NCBI GenBank assembly: GCA_044221335.1
Contig: JBGAPI010000003.1
Coordinates: forward strand, 96,772-160,771
Source: JBGAPI01 sp044221335
Lineage (GTDB): Bacteria > Pseudomonadota > Gammaproteobacteria > Xanthomonadales > Ahniellaceae
Direction of reading: 5' to 3'
Length of the DNA: 64,000 bases
The notes under the pieces are model-generated. The model searched no databases. It saw nothing but the letters and a program-made list of their open reading frames with translations, and had not been told where the DNA came from. Shown one piece after another: positions 26,124 to 35,719 of this stretch (position 1 is the stretch's first letter; every line of letters starts with the position of its first letter). The position numbers and the translations under genes were made by a program.

Positions 26124-27205
26124 GCGGCGCTCCTGGCCGACCCGACGGACCCGAGCACGGTCGCCAGCGCGCCGAGGAAGGCGTCGTTCTCCTCGGACCG
26201 ACCGATGCTCACCCGCAGGAAGCCCGCCAGCCCGAGGTAGTGGCCGACCTGCCGGACGACCACCCCGGCCGCCAGCAGCGCGCGATAGCACGCCTCGGCG
26301 TCGTCGACCTGGAACGCGAGGAAGTTGGCGGCGCTCGGCAGCACCCGACGCACGCCGCGCTCCGCGACGAGCCGCGCGGCGACCCGCTCGCGCTCCGCGA
26401 CGACGGCGGCGATCCGCTGCCGCGCGCGCTCGACGCCGGCCGGCGCGAGCGCCTGCAGGGCCACGTCGACCGACGGCGTCGGCAACGGATACGGGGCCAG
26501 CAGGCGACGCAGCACGGCGATCAGGGCCGGCGCGGCGATCAGCGTGCCGATCCGCGCGCCGGCGAGTCCGTGCGCCTTCGACAGCGTCCGCAGCACGACC
26601 AGGTTGGCGCCTTCCACCACCGCATCGGCCACGCTGCCCTGCGACGAGAATTCGACGTAGGCCTCGTCGACCACGACCAGCGCGTGGCCGTCGAGGCGCG
26701 CGGCCAGCCGGAGCAGGTCGTCGCGCGCGACGACCCCGCCGCTGGGATTGTTGGGCGTGCAGACGTAGACCAGCTTGACCCGGGGATCGAGCGCGCTCGC
26801 CGTCACCGCATCGATGTCGAGCGCGAAGCCGCGCGCCGCATCGAGCGGCACGTCGAGCACCTTGGCGTCCTGCAGCTCCGCCGCGACGCGGTACATCGCG
26901 AAGGTCGGCTGCGAGATCACGATCGCGTCGGCGCGCGCCTCGCAGTAGGCCCGGGTCAGCAGGTCGATGGGCTCGTCGGAGCCGCGCCCGACCAGCAGGC
27001 AGTCGGCGGGGACGCCGTACAGCGTCGCGAGCGCGGCGAGCAGCGCCGGCGGCTGCGGATCGGGATAGCGGTTGCAGTGGTGGCCGTCGTCCCACGGCGA
27101 CTCGTTGGCGTTGAGCAGCACGCGGCCGCCACTCGCCTCCATCCGGGCCGAGGAATAGCCGCGCAGCCGGGCCACGCTGGCGCGCAATCGATCGAGACGG
27201 CTCAT
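26120..27205 (-). CDS. hisC: Histidinol-phosphate aminotransferase
   Basis: PLP-dependent class I/II aminotransferase of 361 residues that makes histidinol phosphate with glutamate as donor. [11 protein letters not shown] is the usual N-terminal substrate loop. [11 protein letters not shown] and [10 protein letters not shown] are the cofactor contacts. The Schiff-base lysine is in [15 protein letters not shown], and the phosphate-binding Arg is in [13 protein letters not shown]. It is complete. It overlaps both hisD and hisB by four bases. Confidence 0.97.
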   Translation of the reverse strand: MSRLDRLRASVARLRGYSSARMEASGGRVLLNANESPWDDGHHCNRYPDPQPPALLAALATLYGVPADCLLVGRGSDEPIDLLTRAYCEARADAIVISQPTFAMYRVAAELQDAKVLDVPLDAARGFALDIDAVTASALDPRVKLVYVCTPNNPSGGVVARDDLLRLAARLDGHALVVVDEAYVEFSSQGSVADAVVEGANLVVLRTLSKAHGLAGARIGTLIAAPALIAVLRRLLAPYPLPTPSVDVALQALAPAGVERARQRIAAVVAERERVAARLVAERGVRRVLPSAANFLAFQVDDAEACYRALLAAGVVVRQVGHYLGLAGFLRVSIGRSEENDAFLGALATVLGSVGSARSAA

Positions 27206-28548
27206 CGGGTCGCTCCGTTGTTTCCTGCCAGCCGGACCGCGACCGCGCGCTCGTGCGCGACGAGGCCCTCGGCCCGCGCCAGCGTCATCGCGCAGGGGCC
27301 GATCGCCGCGAGTCCCGCCAGAGTCGCCTCCTGCACGCTGATCGATTTCATGAAGCTCGCCACCGACACGCCGGACCAGGCGCGCGCCGCGCCGTAGGTC
27401 GGCAGCACGTGGTTGGTGCCCGAGCAGTAGTCGCCGAGCGACTCCGGCGTGTGGCTGCCGAGGAACACCGAACCCGCGGACTCGACCCGGGCCAGCAAGG
27501 CGCGCGGGGCGGCGACCTCGAGGATCAGGTGCTCCGGGGCATACCCGTTCGACAGCGCGACCGCCTCGGCGAGGTCGCCGACGACGATCAGGCGGCTGCC
27601 GGCGAGTGCCTGCGCCGCGATCGCTCGCCGCGGCAGCGTCGCGAGCTGTTCCGCGAGTTCGACGCGGACGGCGGCAGCCAGCGCGGCGGAATCGGTCAGC
27701 AGGATCGCCTGCGCGTCCGGGCTGTGCTCGGCCTGCGCGAGCAGGTCGGCGGCGACGAAGGCGGGGTCGGCGGTGCCATCGGCGATCACCAGCACTTCCG
27801 ACGGCCCTGCCGGCATGTCGATCGCCGGACCGCCGGCGGTCGCCGCGACCTGCAGCTTGGCCTCGGTGACATAGGCGTTGCCGGGCCCGAACAGCTTGTC
27901 GCAGCGCGGCACGCTGGCGGTGCCGACGCTCATCGCGGCGATCGCCTGCGCGCCGCCGATCCGGAACGCGCGCGCGATGCCGCAGCGCCGCGCGGCATAC
28001 AGCACGGCGGCATCGATGCCGCCCTCGCGGTCCGGCGGCGAGCACAGCACGACCTCGCGGCAGCCGGCGATCTGCGCCGGCACGCCGAGCATCAGCGCGG
28101 TCGACGGCAGCGGCGCGCTGCCGGCCGGCACGTAGAGGCCGACCGTCGCGATCGGCCGCCAGACGATCTCGCAGCGCACGCCCGGAGCGGTGTCGACGCC
28201 GACTTCGCGCGGCCGCGCGGCCTCGTGGAAGGCGCGGATGCGGCCGTAGGCCTCGTCGATCGCCGCCCGCACGTCGTCGGCCAGGTTCGCGATCGCGGCA
28301 TCGATCCGCGCCCGCGGCAGTTCGATGCTGTCGATCTCGACCTCGTCGTAGCGTCGGGTCAGGAGGCGCAGCGTCTGGTCGCCATCGGCGCGGACCTGGT
28401 CGATGATGCGGGCGACGGCGGCGCGCAGCTCGTCCGCACGCGCGAGCGCAGGGCGTGCCAGTGCGGCGGCGCGTGCGCCGGCATCGAGTCGCGCCCAGAT
28501 CAGAATCTCCGGGAGCGACGGAATCGGGTTGTCGATCGCGGCGCTCAT
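27202..28548 (-). CDS. hisD: Histidinol dehydrogenase
   Basis: Zinc-dependent, NAD-dependent two-step oxidation of histidinol to histidine. It has 448 residues. [21 protein letters not shown] and [14 protein letters not shown] are the N-terminal signatures; [13 protein letters not shown] follows. The catalytic Glu-His pair is in [10 protein letters not shown], and zinc ligands are in [11 protein letters not shown] and the [10 protein letters not shown] region. The length is slightly above E. coli HisD. ATG overlaps the hisG stop, and the stop overlaps hisC. Confidence 0.97.
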   Translation of the reverse strand: MSAAIDNPIPSLPEILIWARLDAGARAAALARPALARADELRAAVARIIDQVRADGDQTLRLLTRRYDEVEIDSIELPRARIDAAIANLADDVRAAIDEAYGRIRAFHEAARPREVGVDTAPGVRCEIVWRPIATVGLYVPAGSAPLPSTALMLGVPAQIAGCREVVLCSPPDREGGIDAAVLYAARRCGIARAFRIGGAQAIAAMSVGTASVPRCDKLFGPGNAYVTEAKLQVAATAGGPAIDMPAGPSEVLVIADGTADPAFVAADLLAQAEHSPDAQAILLTDSAALAAAVRVELAEQLATLPRRAIAAQALAGSRLIVVGDLAEAVALSNGYAPEHLILEVAAPRALLARVESAGSVFLGSHTPESLGDYCSGTNHVLPTYGAARAWSGVSVASFMKSISVQEATLAGLAAIGPCAMTLARAEGLVAHERAVAVRLAGNNGATR

Positions 28549-29441
28549 GCCAGCATCCGCTCCACCGGCAGCACCAGGAGCGCGCTGGCACCGGCGCGCT
28601 TCAGCGACTCGAGCTGGTTCCAGCTCACCGAGCCGGTGCACAGCGACTGCACTGCCAGCACGTCGGGGCTGTCGACCAGCACCGTCGTCTGGGCTTCGGC
28701 CCCCGCGGGCAACTGGTCGCGCACCGCGGCCCAGGCGTCCCGGCGGGTGCGGAACAGCAAGAGCTTCGCATCCTTGACCGCCAGCACGCCGTCGAGACGC
28801 CGCAGCAGCAGCTCGGCCAGTTCGCCGCGCGCGTCGGCCAGCTCGCGGGTGGCGCCGACCAGCACCGCCTCGGTGTCGAAGATCCGCGCCGCCTCGCGCA
28901 GCTGATTGGCGACCAGTGTGCCGCCGCTCTGCACGAGGTCGCAGATCACGTCCGCGGTGCCGAGCCGCGGCGCGATCTCGACCGAGCCGTTCAGCACCAC
29001 GACGCTGGCGTCGACACTGTTGCGCTTGAGGAAATCGCCGAGCAGGTTCGGATAGCTGGTCGCGATCCGCTTCCCGGAGAGATCGGCCGGGCTCTCGTAG
29101 GGCTCGTCCTGCGGCACCGCGATCGACAGCCGGCAGGCGCCGAAGCCGAGGCCGCGCAGCTCGGTGAGCCGCGCGCCGCGCTCGGCCTCGAAACCGAGGC
29201 GCTGTTCCGCATAGACGTTGCGGCCGACGATGCCGAGGTCGCAGACGCCGTCGGCGATCAGGCCCGGGATGTCGTCGTCGCGGACCAGCAGGAGATCCAC
29301 GGCGAGCGTCTCGCCGAAGCAGAACAGCTTGTCGCGACTCTGCCGGAACTTGAGGCCGCATTTGCCGAGCAGCTCCTGCGACGGCTCCGACAGCCGCCCG
29401 GACTTCTGCACCGCGATGCGCAGGCGATCACGCTGGCTCAC
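28545..29441 (-). CDS. hisG: ATP phosphoribosyltransferase (long form)
   Basis: First committed step: ATP + PRPP to phosphoribosyl-ATP. It has 298 residues, the long hexameric form with a C-terminal ACT-like histidine-feedback domain (about 225-298, including [20 protein letters not shown]). Catalytic segments are [23 protein letters not shown] and the PRPP loop [21 protein letters not shown]. The start is GTG, overlapping the TrpR-like gene's stop as GTGA. As the long form is histidine-sensitive itself, the pathway has both feedback and probably transcriptional control. Confidence 0.96.
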   Translation of the reverse strand: MSQRDRLRIAVQKSGRLSEPSQELLGKCGLKFRQSRDKLFCFGETLAVDLLLVRDDDIPGLIADGVCDLGIVGRNVYAEQRLGFEAERGARLTELRGLGFGACRLSIAVPQDEPYESPADLSGKRIATSYPNLLGDFLKRNSVDASVVVLNGSVEIAPRLGTADVICDLVQSGGTLVANQLREAARIFDTEAVLVGATRELADARGELAELLLRRLDGVLAVKDAKLLLFRTRRDAWAAVRDQLPAGAEAQTTVLVDSPDVLAVQSLCTGSVSWNQLESLKRAGASALLVLPVERMLA

Positions 29442-29794
29442 GAGCGGCGCTCCCTGCTGTCGGCGCCGTTGGCGGCCGTTCTGGTCTTCCGTCCTTTCAC
29501 CGTCCGCTCCGCCGCCAGCGCATAGCCGCCGTTGCCCATCGTGAAGTAGCGCGCCACCCGCCCGATCGTCGTCACGCTGACGCCGGTGTGGTCGTGGATC
29601 TCGCGGTAGGACATCCCGCGCGCCAGCAGCGGCACCACCCGCCAGCGGTCGACCAGCGCCTCGAGCTCGGTCGGGGTGCACAGGTCGCGGAAGAAGCGCC
29701 GGAACTCCGCCACCCCCTCGAGGCTGGCGAGCGCCTGGTACAGCAGGGTCTCGGGATCGCCGGTGTCGTCCGGCACCACCATCTTGCGTTTCAC
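29438..29794 (-). CDS. TrpR/YerC-related repressor, leader gene of the his operon
   Basis: 118 residues. TrpR-like fold: [34 protein letters not shown], then the helix-turn-helix [29 protein letters not shown]. The TIGRARYF-like end is the mark of the YerC/YecD family. Placed first in the his operon, this is a plausible histidine-pathway repressor (HisR-like). The chosen GTG has GGAAG 7 nt upstream; an ATG four codons later is possible. The stop overlaps hisG (GTGA). A TrpR-like palindrome lies inside the promoter 33 nt upstream, supporting autoregulation. The Lys/Arg-rich tail ([11 protein letters not shown]) is an extension. Confidence 0.88.
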   Translation of the reverse strand: MKRKMVVPDDTGDPETLLYQALASLEGVAEFRRFFRDLCTPTELEALVDRWRVVPLLARGMSYREIHDHTGVSVTTIGRVARYFTMGNGGYALAAERTVKGRKTRTAANGADSRERRS

Positions 29795-29823
29795 GTCGTC
29801 GCTTCCGTTCTCGGATTTGCTCC

Positions 29824-29852
29824 AGTGTACTAATGCGTTAATACGCTGGCAA
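29824..29852 (-). promoter_or_regulatory. his operon promoter with internal TrpR-like operator
   Basis: On the minus strand, TTGCCA (29847-29852) and TACACT (29824-29829) are separated by 17 nt. The spacer and part of the -10 hold the near-perfect palindrome GTACTAATGCGTTAATAC (29827-29844, one mismatch between arms). It matches the E. coli TrpR consensus at 12 of 18 positions, including both GTAC-like ends. Binding there would occlude RNA polymerase. It lies about 33 nt before the TrpR-like gene. Confidence 0.75.
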
Positions 29853-29950
29853 GCGGAAGCCCACCACGAGAGTTCCCTCCTGTGCGGACCGACGCTCTCA
29901 GCCGGGCGCGCGAACGGCGGCATGGAGCGATCGCAGGCGGGCTCGGACCG

Positions 29951-30290
29951 CCATCGCCAGGCGCATGAATCCGAGGTCGGCTGTGGGCGACGAGCGGCCG
30001 TAGGGCGCGCACTGCGCGCCATCGCGAGGCGCATGAAGTCGAAGTCCGCTGACGGCGAGGAGCGGCCGTAGGGCGCGCACTGCGCGCCATTGCGAGGCGC
30101 ATGAAGTCGAAGTCCGCTGACGGCGACGAGCAGTCGTAGGGCGCGCACTGCGCGCCATCGCGAGGCGCTTCATTCCCATATCCGCTAGCGGCAAGGAGCG
30201 GCCGCAGGGCGCGCACTGCGCGCCATTGCGAGGCGCTTGGCAAGCACTTCCGCTAGCGGCGAGGAGCAGTCGTAGAGCGGAACCCTGCCA
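29951..30290 (+). repeat. 68-bp tandem REP array, direct arm
   Basis: GTAG-headed palindromes (GTAG then GGCGCGCACTGCGCGCC, then AT[CT]GCGAGGCGC) recur with an exact 68-bp period at 30000, 30068, 30136, 30204 and 30272. The fourth head reads GCAG, and the fifth has lost its stem. A degenerate tail of an earlier unit precedes them. The linker carries a second small palindrome (CCGCTAGCGG) in some units. No coding capacity is convincing here. Confidence 0.9.
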
Positions 30291-30418
30291 GCCCACGCGG
30301 GGAGCATCATGTTGAGGTCGGCTATCGGCCGTTGTCGACCACTCGCGTATCGCCTCGCGCTGCGGCCGAGGTGCCGCTCCAGCGGTCGGTGTTCGGCGAC
30401 CGCGGTGGTGAATACGAA

Positions 30419-30545
30419 ACACCTCGCAATGGCGCGCAGTGCGCGCCCTACGGCCGCTCCTCGCCGATAGCGGATTTCCTGACGATGCGCCTCGCAATGG
30501 CGCGCAGTGCGCGCCCTACGACTGCTCCTCGCCGTCAGCAGACTT
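30419..30545 (-). repeat. 68-bp REP array, inverted arm
   Basis: Two further copies of the same 68-bp unit on the opposite strand, with CTAC at 30448 and 30516, again 68 bp apart. Together with the direct arm they make a large inverted structure around a 130-bp unique spacer. Confidence 0.88.
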
Positions 30546-30566
30546 GGCGACCCACTCTGCATCTAG

Positions 30567-30715
30567 GCGGCCGGGGTCCCAGGACCGCTTGCCGCCGAGG
30601 GGCATCTGGTCAAACTCGATACCCGGAACCGCGGCAGCGGAAATCGTAACCACGGCAACGATGATCGGACCAGACGGCAACGACCAGCGGAATCTGCAAC
30701 CGCTCTGTGATCCCG
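30567..30715 (+). repeat. Dispersed intergenic element, copy A
   Basis: About 145 bp that reappears on the opposite strand at 53343-53485. Shared blocks include CCGCTTGCCGC, CTCGATACCCGGAACCGCGG and AGACGGCAACGAC. By eye identity is around 70-75 percent. It lies 54 nt beyond the stop of the minus-strand gene ending at 30769. It is neither a REP unit nor a recognised insertion sequence. Confidence 0.65.
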
Positions 30716-30768
30716 CGCTGCCGGGACGCGAACGAAATCCCGGCGTCGGATCGCGAGGCTCCGAGCCG

Positions 30769-31446
30769 TCAACGCGCTCCTGCGATTTCCAGGCCCGCTG
30801 CGCTGGCCGAGATCCAGGTGACGCGATGGACCGCGCGTTTGACTTCGAACGGCGGAAAGTACGCCACGTCGCTCGCGCGCGGGCGGTAGCGCACCGGGTG
30901 CAGTTGGCTGAGCTGGTCCCAGTCAAGGCGCTCCTCCGGCCCCATGTCCAGTGACCAATCGCCTTCCTGGTGCCCGAAGTCGGGGAGTTCCGGAATCCCG
31001 ATCAGGATTGTCCGGGGATTCTTCCGACGGACCACGATTCCCGACGAGAGACGATCCGTCGTGTAGGTGAACTGCGATTGCAGTGCGACCCTCGGGGGCG
31101 CGATGTGCAGCAGCAGGACATGGATCGCCTGCATGCCGCTTCCGGTCGACGACCACCCGAGCAACAGCACCCGCTGGTCACCGATCGCGAACTTCGGGCC
31201 GGGAATCGGTGCGAGCCGGTCGACCTGAGTGGACGACGTCAGCACCAGTGGCTCGGCGCCCGGTGCGGAGAGCCGGAGCTCGTCGGCGTAGTGATAGGTC
31301 CCTCGACTCGCCGGCCCGGTATCGATCACCTCGACACGCAACGCCGCCGCCGGATCGCTCGGGGGAATTCCAGCAGACGCGCGCGGACCGGCGACGCCGA
31401 GAATCAGCGCGCTCAGCAGCGCAATCGGAATGGAAGCTCTGGTCAT
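30769..31446 (-). CDS. Exported protein of unknown function
   Basis: 225 residues. A signal peptide (MTRASIPIALLSALILGVAGPRASA) is followed by a mostly beta-predicted domain: LRVEVIDTGPASRGTYHYAD, then LVLTSSTQVDRLAPIPGPKF, GDQRVLLLGWSSTGSGMQAIHVLLLHI and a DRLSSGIVVRRKNPRTILIGIPE strand pair. No family is recognised and no catalytic pattern stands out. An upstream ATG would add eight residues before the signal peptide and is less likely. It is divergent from the single-span membrane protein at 31774. The dispersed element copy A lies just beyond its stop. Confidence 0.65.
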   Translation of the reverse strand: MTRASIPIALLSALILGVAGPRASAGIPPSDPAAALRVEVIDTGPASRGTYHYADELRLSAPGAEPLVLTSSTQVDRLAPIPGPKFAIGDQRVLLLGWSSTGSGMQAIHVLLLHIAPPRVALQSQFTYTTDRLSSGIVVRRKNPRTILIGIPELPDFGHQEGDWSLDMGPEERLDWDQLSQLHPVRYRPRASDVAYFPPFEVKRAVHRVTWISASAAGLEIAGAR

Positions 31447-31773
31447 GTGCACGCATGCCGCCTCGTCCATGCACCCAACGTGCGAGAGACGTTCGCCAGA
31501 ACATTCCGGGGTGGCGCAAGCGTCCGCCAGGTCAGGGACGACCACGATCCGTCGGCGTGCGGATCGGGGCGCCCGTGCGGGTAGATCGGGACACGCACGA
31601 CTTGTGCTTGATTTCCGGAACGCCACGGGAGACCTTCGCTCTCGGGGCCGGGAGCAGGGGCGGGAGTTCTTTTCGAATTGATGCGACGGATGGATCGGAC
31701 CACCGAGCGTCGAGTCGATTCGACCGGAGCCCCGGATCCGGGGCAAGCACCGATCCGAGCAGGAGGCGCAGGC
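31447..31773. other. Divergent intergenic region
   Basis: 327 bp between two divergent genes. I see the AGGAGG ribosome site at 31761-31766 and no repeat or convincing promoter. Confidence 0.5.
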
Positions 31774-32517
31774 ATGTTCATTTCCCGTATCGTCGGCCGG
31801 CTCCGGGACCAGCACTGGACCGCGATCGGCATCGACTTCGTCATCGTCGTCGTCGGCGTGTTCATCGGCATCCAGGTCAGCAACTGGAATGAAGAGCGCA
31901 ACCTGGCGCAGCGGAAGCTGACGGCGCTCGATCGCCTGCACCGCGAGCTCGAATCCGATGTCGACTACCTGCAGGCGCGCGCCACTCTCCTGAAGGGTGC
32001 CAACGAACTGCGAACCGAGGCCTTGCGCAGGCTGGTTGCAGGGGATTGGGAAGGCGCTGACCGCGACGACACCGCCAAGGCTTTCGACACCGCGGTGATC
32101 GCCCCGTCCGTGTCACCGCCCCAGGGCATCTACGACGAGCTGATCCACACCGGCATGTTCGCCGATCTGGGGGACGTGAAGTTTCGCGACGCGATGTCCT
32201 CGTATGTCGCCTATATGAGCTTCGTCCAGGGGCAGGTCGCGTACATCCGGGACGGGATGATCGCGCGGAACGTCGGGCACGGCCATGCCGGGGCCCAGGT
32301 GCGCTTCGACCCGTCGGCACCCCGTCATCAGCGGACGGACTACGACGTGCAGGCACTGAGCAAGGACAGCGACTTCACCGCCATCATGGTCGACAACCAT
32401 TCCGATCAGATCGCCCAATGGCAGTGGACGAACACGGCGCTGGCGCGTGCCAAGGCTGCATGTGCCGAGATCGCCCGTATCGACGGGCGCCCGTGCGACG
32501 GCGGAAAGGGACCGTAG
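31774..32517 (+). CDS. Single-span membrane protein (DUF6090-like)
   Basis: 247 residues. A short cytoplasmic start (MFISRIVGRLRDQHW) precedes one hydrophobic helix (AIGIDFVIVVVGVFIGIQV), then the SNWNEER motif and a largely helical periplasmic domain beginning LAQRKLTALDRLHRELESDV. The [GIQ]V.NWNE.R signature after a single span is characteristic of the DUF6090-type family, whose role is unknown. A perfect AGGAGG with a 7-nt spacer fixes the ATG. The C-terminus is lysine- and cysteine-bearing (AKAACAEIARIDGRPCDG), giving a possible disulfide. It stands alone. Confidence 0.75.
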   Translation: MFISRIVGRLRDQHWTAIGIDFVIVVVGVFIGIQVSNWNEERNLAQRKLTALDRLHRELESDVDYLQARATLLKGANELRTEALRRLVAGDWEGADRDDTAKAFDTAVIAPSVSPPQGIYDELIHTGMFADLGDVKFRDAMSSYVAYMSFVQGQVAYIRDGMIARNVGHGHAGAQVRFDPSAPRHQRTDYDVQALSKDSDFTAIMVDNHSDQIAQWQWTNTALARAKAACAEIARIDGRPCDGGKGP

Positions 32518-32841
32518 CCGTCTAGACTCAAGGATCGGGGGAGAGCGATCGGGACACCCTCCAGTTGGCGGAACCTGGAGCAGAGTGGCCGGAACGGCGA
32601 GAGATCCGGTCGCCCAGAATCTGTTGCAGCAGCGATGTGGACCCCCAGGACCGACTGAAGAGATTCCGGGGTTTCGAGGCGCGAACGAGTCGCCCATTCC
32701 TGGCGCGTGATCGCGGGACGAATCGAATGGCATGAGCCATCCGCGCGTCCACTCGTGCTGCCCGGCGCACCTTCGACGATCCGGCGCATCACCCGACACC
32801 TCGGGTGTGCCCGGCTGAGCGGCGAAGGCCCGGTGGCAGGG
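32518..32841. other. Convergent intergenic region, no feature seen
   Basis: 324 bp between converging genes. No hairpin with a T tract, repeat or coding frame is convincing. Confidence 0.5.
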
Positions 32842-33705
32842 CTATCTCGTCCGCTCGTAGAGCGCACTCTTCAACACATACCCGAACGAGAACTCGGTCG
32901 GCAGGAAATCGTGGTCGGACACCCGCGGGTCGTTGAAGAGCCGCGCGAACGGATGAGTCCCCCCGACGCGCCACTGTGCATCGCGGCAGTGGCGCGAACG
33001 GTGGCCGGCCCAGGTGACGATCTCATAGGTGTCGCCTTCGCCGGCGGCAGTCCAAAAGGTCTCGTAGGACAGGCGTTCCTTGCCCCAGGACGGGACGAAC
33101 GGCGTCCCTTCGAGTCGGCATTCGCCATGAATCGACAGGTCCGCCGCCGCCAGGTCTCCGCTCGCCGAATCCGCCTCCGCGGCGAAGCGAACCGTCGCGG
33201 TCATCGCCGGAAAACCGCGGCTCCGCATGTAGCCGGCGAGTTCCGGGTCGGACACCCAGCTTCCGACGGCGAGGCTTTGCGTGCCGATCGGGCGATCATC
33301 GGCAGCATCGACCTGCCGTACTTCCGGGTACCACACGACCATGCCGCCGCGGCCACCGTCGAATCGGGCATCGACGTTGTCGTAGGTCGCCTTTTCGATG
33401 CCGATGATCTCGAAGAAGCTCCACGCCCACGCGCGGCGATCCGGGTGCTTCTCGAGGTAGGTCGCGAGTCGCGGCCAGGCACGGGCCTTCTCTTCGAGGG
33501 TGGTCAGCCGGATCCCCGTCGGCACGCGGTCCGCAATCGCCGCGGGATCGAACAGCAGGAAGCCGATGAGCTCGGAGGCGGGTCCCGAGGACGACGTAGC
33601 CACCGCACCGGGCGGGAGCGCACCGAGTTCGGTGCCCGCACGCGCGACCGGGCAGGCGCTCAGAACGGCGATGGCGAGCGCCGCTGTCGACAGGGATGGG
33701 TTCAT
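32842..33705 (-). CDS. Exported protein of unknown function
   Basis: 287 residues. Signal peptide MNPSLSTAALAIAVLSACPVARA, possibly with a lipobox-like LSAC but followed by PVARAGT, so ordinary Sec cleavage is as likely. The mature part has SSSGPASELIGFLLFDPAAIADRVPTGIRL, WSFFEIIGIEKATYDNVDARF and a cysteine pair (HGECRLEG, RSRHCRDAQW). The FLLFDPAAI..RVP.G beginning recalls acetoacetate-decarboxylase-like lipid-binding domains, but this is weak. It is convergent with the DUF6090-like gene and codirectional with the metallopeptidase gene upstream (150 nt). Confidence 0.65.
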   Translation of the reverse strand: MNPSLSTAALAIAVLSACPVARAGTELGALPPGAVATSSSGPASELIGFLLFDPAAIADRVPTGIRLTTLEEKARAWPRLATYLEKHPDRRAWAWSFFEIIGIEKATYDNVDARFDGGRGGMVVWYPEVRQVDAADDRPIGTQSLAVGSWVSDPELAGYMRSRGFPAMTATVRFAAEADSASGDLAAADLSIHGECRLEGTPFVPSWGKERLSYETFWTAAGEGDTYEIVTWAGHRSRHCRDAQWRVGGTHPFARLFNDPRVSDHDFLPTEFSFGYVLKSALYERTR

Positions 33706-33855
33706 CCGCAGACTACGGACCCAAATCCGGCGCGGATGCAGCGCACTCGTCCTGCACCGCGCGTCGCGACGACGGCGGTTCCCGCGGGCCCGGCAAGTCG
33801 GCGGGGCATCGACGGCGGATTGGCCAGGCCGCGCGTCGGGCACAGCTTCCGCGGG

Positions 33856-35532
33856 CTAGTCGGGAAGACCCAGCACCGCCGTCCCCTGCTCGAACGTGAT
33901 GTCGACCGGAATCCCCGACTTGCCGATCCGGTCGAGGTCGGACTGCAGCGCGGGGCTGATCACGCCCTTCGCCGCCGCCAGTGCCTTGGCACCTTCGTAG
34001 TCGCCGTCGCCCTGCAGCGTGAGGATCTTCGCCGACAGGGCCTCCATCGCCTTGGCGGTCTTGTCGAAGTCCACGCGGTAGCGGCTGGTGGCGGCGTCGC
34101 GGGTGAACGCGCCCTGCTCCTCGAAGAAGTTGAAGCAGACCATGTTCGCCTTGCCGTGCGCGTCGGACGCGCCGAAGCGCACCGAGCGGATGATGCCGGC
34201 GAGGAAGGTGACGTAGTTGTCCATCAGCTTCGCCTGATCGAGCTCGCCCTTCGCGGCCAGGCGGCTGACCATGTACAGGCCGAGGATGTCGGCCTTGCCT
34301 TCCTCGTAGCTGGAGTGCTGGTCCTTCAGCGCGACCCGCACCGCGCCACGGCCGTTGATCGTGTTCTTGATGCCGAGGCCGTGCGCGACCTCATGGAACA
34401 TCACGTTCTGGAAGAAGGCATCGAAGGTGACGTGCGGAAGCTGGTCGTCGACGATGACCTCCTTGGCGATCGGCGTCATGATCCGCTCGAACTTCGCGCG
34501 CATCACGTTTTCCAGCTGCAGGCGGCGCGAGCCCTTCTTCAGCTGGACCTCCTCGTCGTTCGGCAGGTTGATCGCGATCGTCTTCGCCCCGGCATTGGCA
34601 TTGCCGCCGTAGTACAGCGCGAAGTAGGCGTTGAGGTCGGCGTTGGCGCCGGGGGTCTCGGCCTTGTACGCGTCGGCCACCGGCAGGCCCTTCTGCAGCT
34701 CCGGCAGGAAGCCGGTGAAGCGCGCCAGCTTCTCGCTCCAGACCTGGTCCTTCACCAGCACCAGACCCTCGTACGAGGTCTTGTAGCCGAACACGGCGTC
34801 GTCATAGGACTCGATCGGCCCGATCACGATATCGATGGGATTCGTCTTCATGTCCATCCAGGCCATGTCGCTCGGCTGGTAGTTGTCGTCGAGCAGCGCG
34901 GTGGCGCGCATCTTCAGGTAGTCCGCGAAGCTCTTGTCGTCCGAAAGTTCGGCCGCTTCGCGCAGCAGTGCAGCGGCCTGTTCCAGCTCGGCCTTGTAGG
35001 CCTCGTGGTAGGGCACCGTGATCAGTTTTCCGGCCGCGTCGCGACGCAGCAGCGTGTACAGCGACGCCTTGTCGGACAGGGTCGACTGTTCGAACTCCTC
35101 CTTCGTCATGTCGGCCGGATAGAACTGCACGCCCGGCGGCCGCGGGCCGACGCCGGCGATGAAGGGCGCGTCGTCGTGCAGCCGATCCCAGGGGCCGTAG
35201 TGGATGTCGACCAGGCGGCGCGTCGGTTCGTCCGCGATCTTGGCCATCAGCGCGGCGCGATCGCCGTACCACTGCTTCCAGAAGATCGCATTCATCAGTT
35301 CGGAGGCGCGCACCAGCTTGCCCAGCATCCGGCGCTGGGCGTCGGAAAAGCCGGACAGGTCGGCCGTGAGCTTGACGCTCGCGAGCTCGCCCTGGTGCAG
35401 CTCCGCGTAGGATTTCGTGGTCGCGGGTGCCGCGGCCGGCGGCGGCGCGGCCGCCTGCTGGTCGGAACCGCAGGCCGCGAGCCCCAGGACACAGGAAGCC
35501 GCGAGAACAGTCATGCGCGAGGTGGGATTCAT
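33856..35532 (-). CDS. M49 (dipeptidyl-peptidase III)-like zinc metallopeptidase lipoprotein
   Basis: 558 residues. A lipoprotein signal (MNPTSRMTVLAASCVLGLAAC, lipobox LAAC) anchors it to a membrane. Zinc motif HEVAH occurs in NVMFHEVAHGLGIKNTI and the second motif EEGKAD in SSYEEGKADILGLYM, corresponding to the HExxGH and EEcRAD pair of DPP III but with a plain HExxH. The N-terminal half is helical (SYAELHQGELASVKLTAD). The protein is exported, unlike eukaryotic DPP III. Ribosome site GGAG with a 6-nt spacer supports the ATG. It probably trims peptides in the periplasm. The M49 assignment rests on the two motifs and overall size. Confidence 0.82.
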   Translation of the reverse strand: MNPTSRMTVLAASCVLGLAACGSDQQAAAPPPAAAPATTKSYAELHQGELASVKLTADLSGFSDAQRRMLGKLVRASELMNAIFWKQWYGDRAALMAKIADEPTRRLVDIHYGPWDRLHDDAPFIAGVGPRPPGVQFYPADMTKEEFEQSTLSDKASLYTLLRRDAAGKLITVPYHEAYKAELEQAAALLREAAELSDDKSFADYLKMRATALLDDNYQPSDMAWMDMKTNPIDIVIGPIESYDDAVFGYKTSYEGLVLVKDQVWSEKLARFTGFLPELQKGLPVADAYKAETPGANADLNAYFALYYGGNANAGAKTIAINLPNDEEVQLKKGSRRLQLENVMRAKFERIMTPIAKEVIVDDQLPHVTFDAFFQNVMFHEVAHGLGIKNTINGRGAVRVALKDQHSSYEEGKADILGLYMVSRLAAKGELDQAKLMDNYVTFLAGIIRSVRFGASDAHGKANMVCFNFFEEQGAFTRDAATSRYRVDFDKTAKAMEALSAKILTLQGDGDYEGAKALAAAKGVISPALQSDLDRIGKSGIPVDITFEQGTAVLGLPD

Positions 35533-35719
35533 CAGGGACTCCGGGGGGCGCCAGCAGGGCGAGGGGACTCGCGAGGATACGCCACCTGCAGGGGCGCGAT
35601 CGGCGTCGACGCGAAGACGCGCTCGACGCCCGATGGGTCCGGCCTTCACCCGCTGCGACAGCCGCCCGCATCGGACTCCCGGAGTGGGTCCGTGCTCCGA
35701 CGACGGAGCGGCCGATGGA

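Noticed and set aside
29951..30545. Regularly spaced repeats resembling a CRISPR array
   Set aside because: The spacing is regular (68 bp), but the intervening segments are also similar to each other, the repeat core is a long palindrome headed by GTAG, copies occur on both strands, and no cas genes are nearby. It is a REP array.
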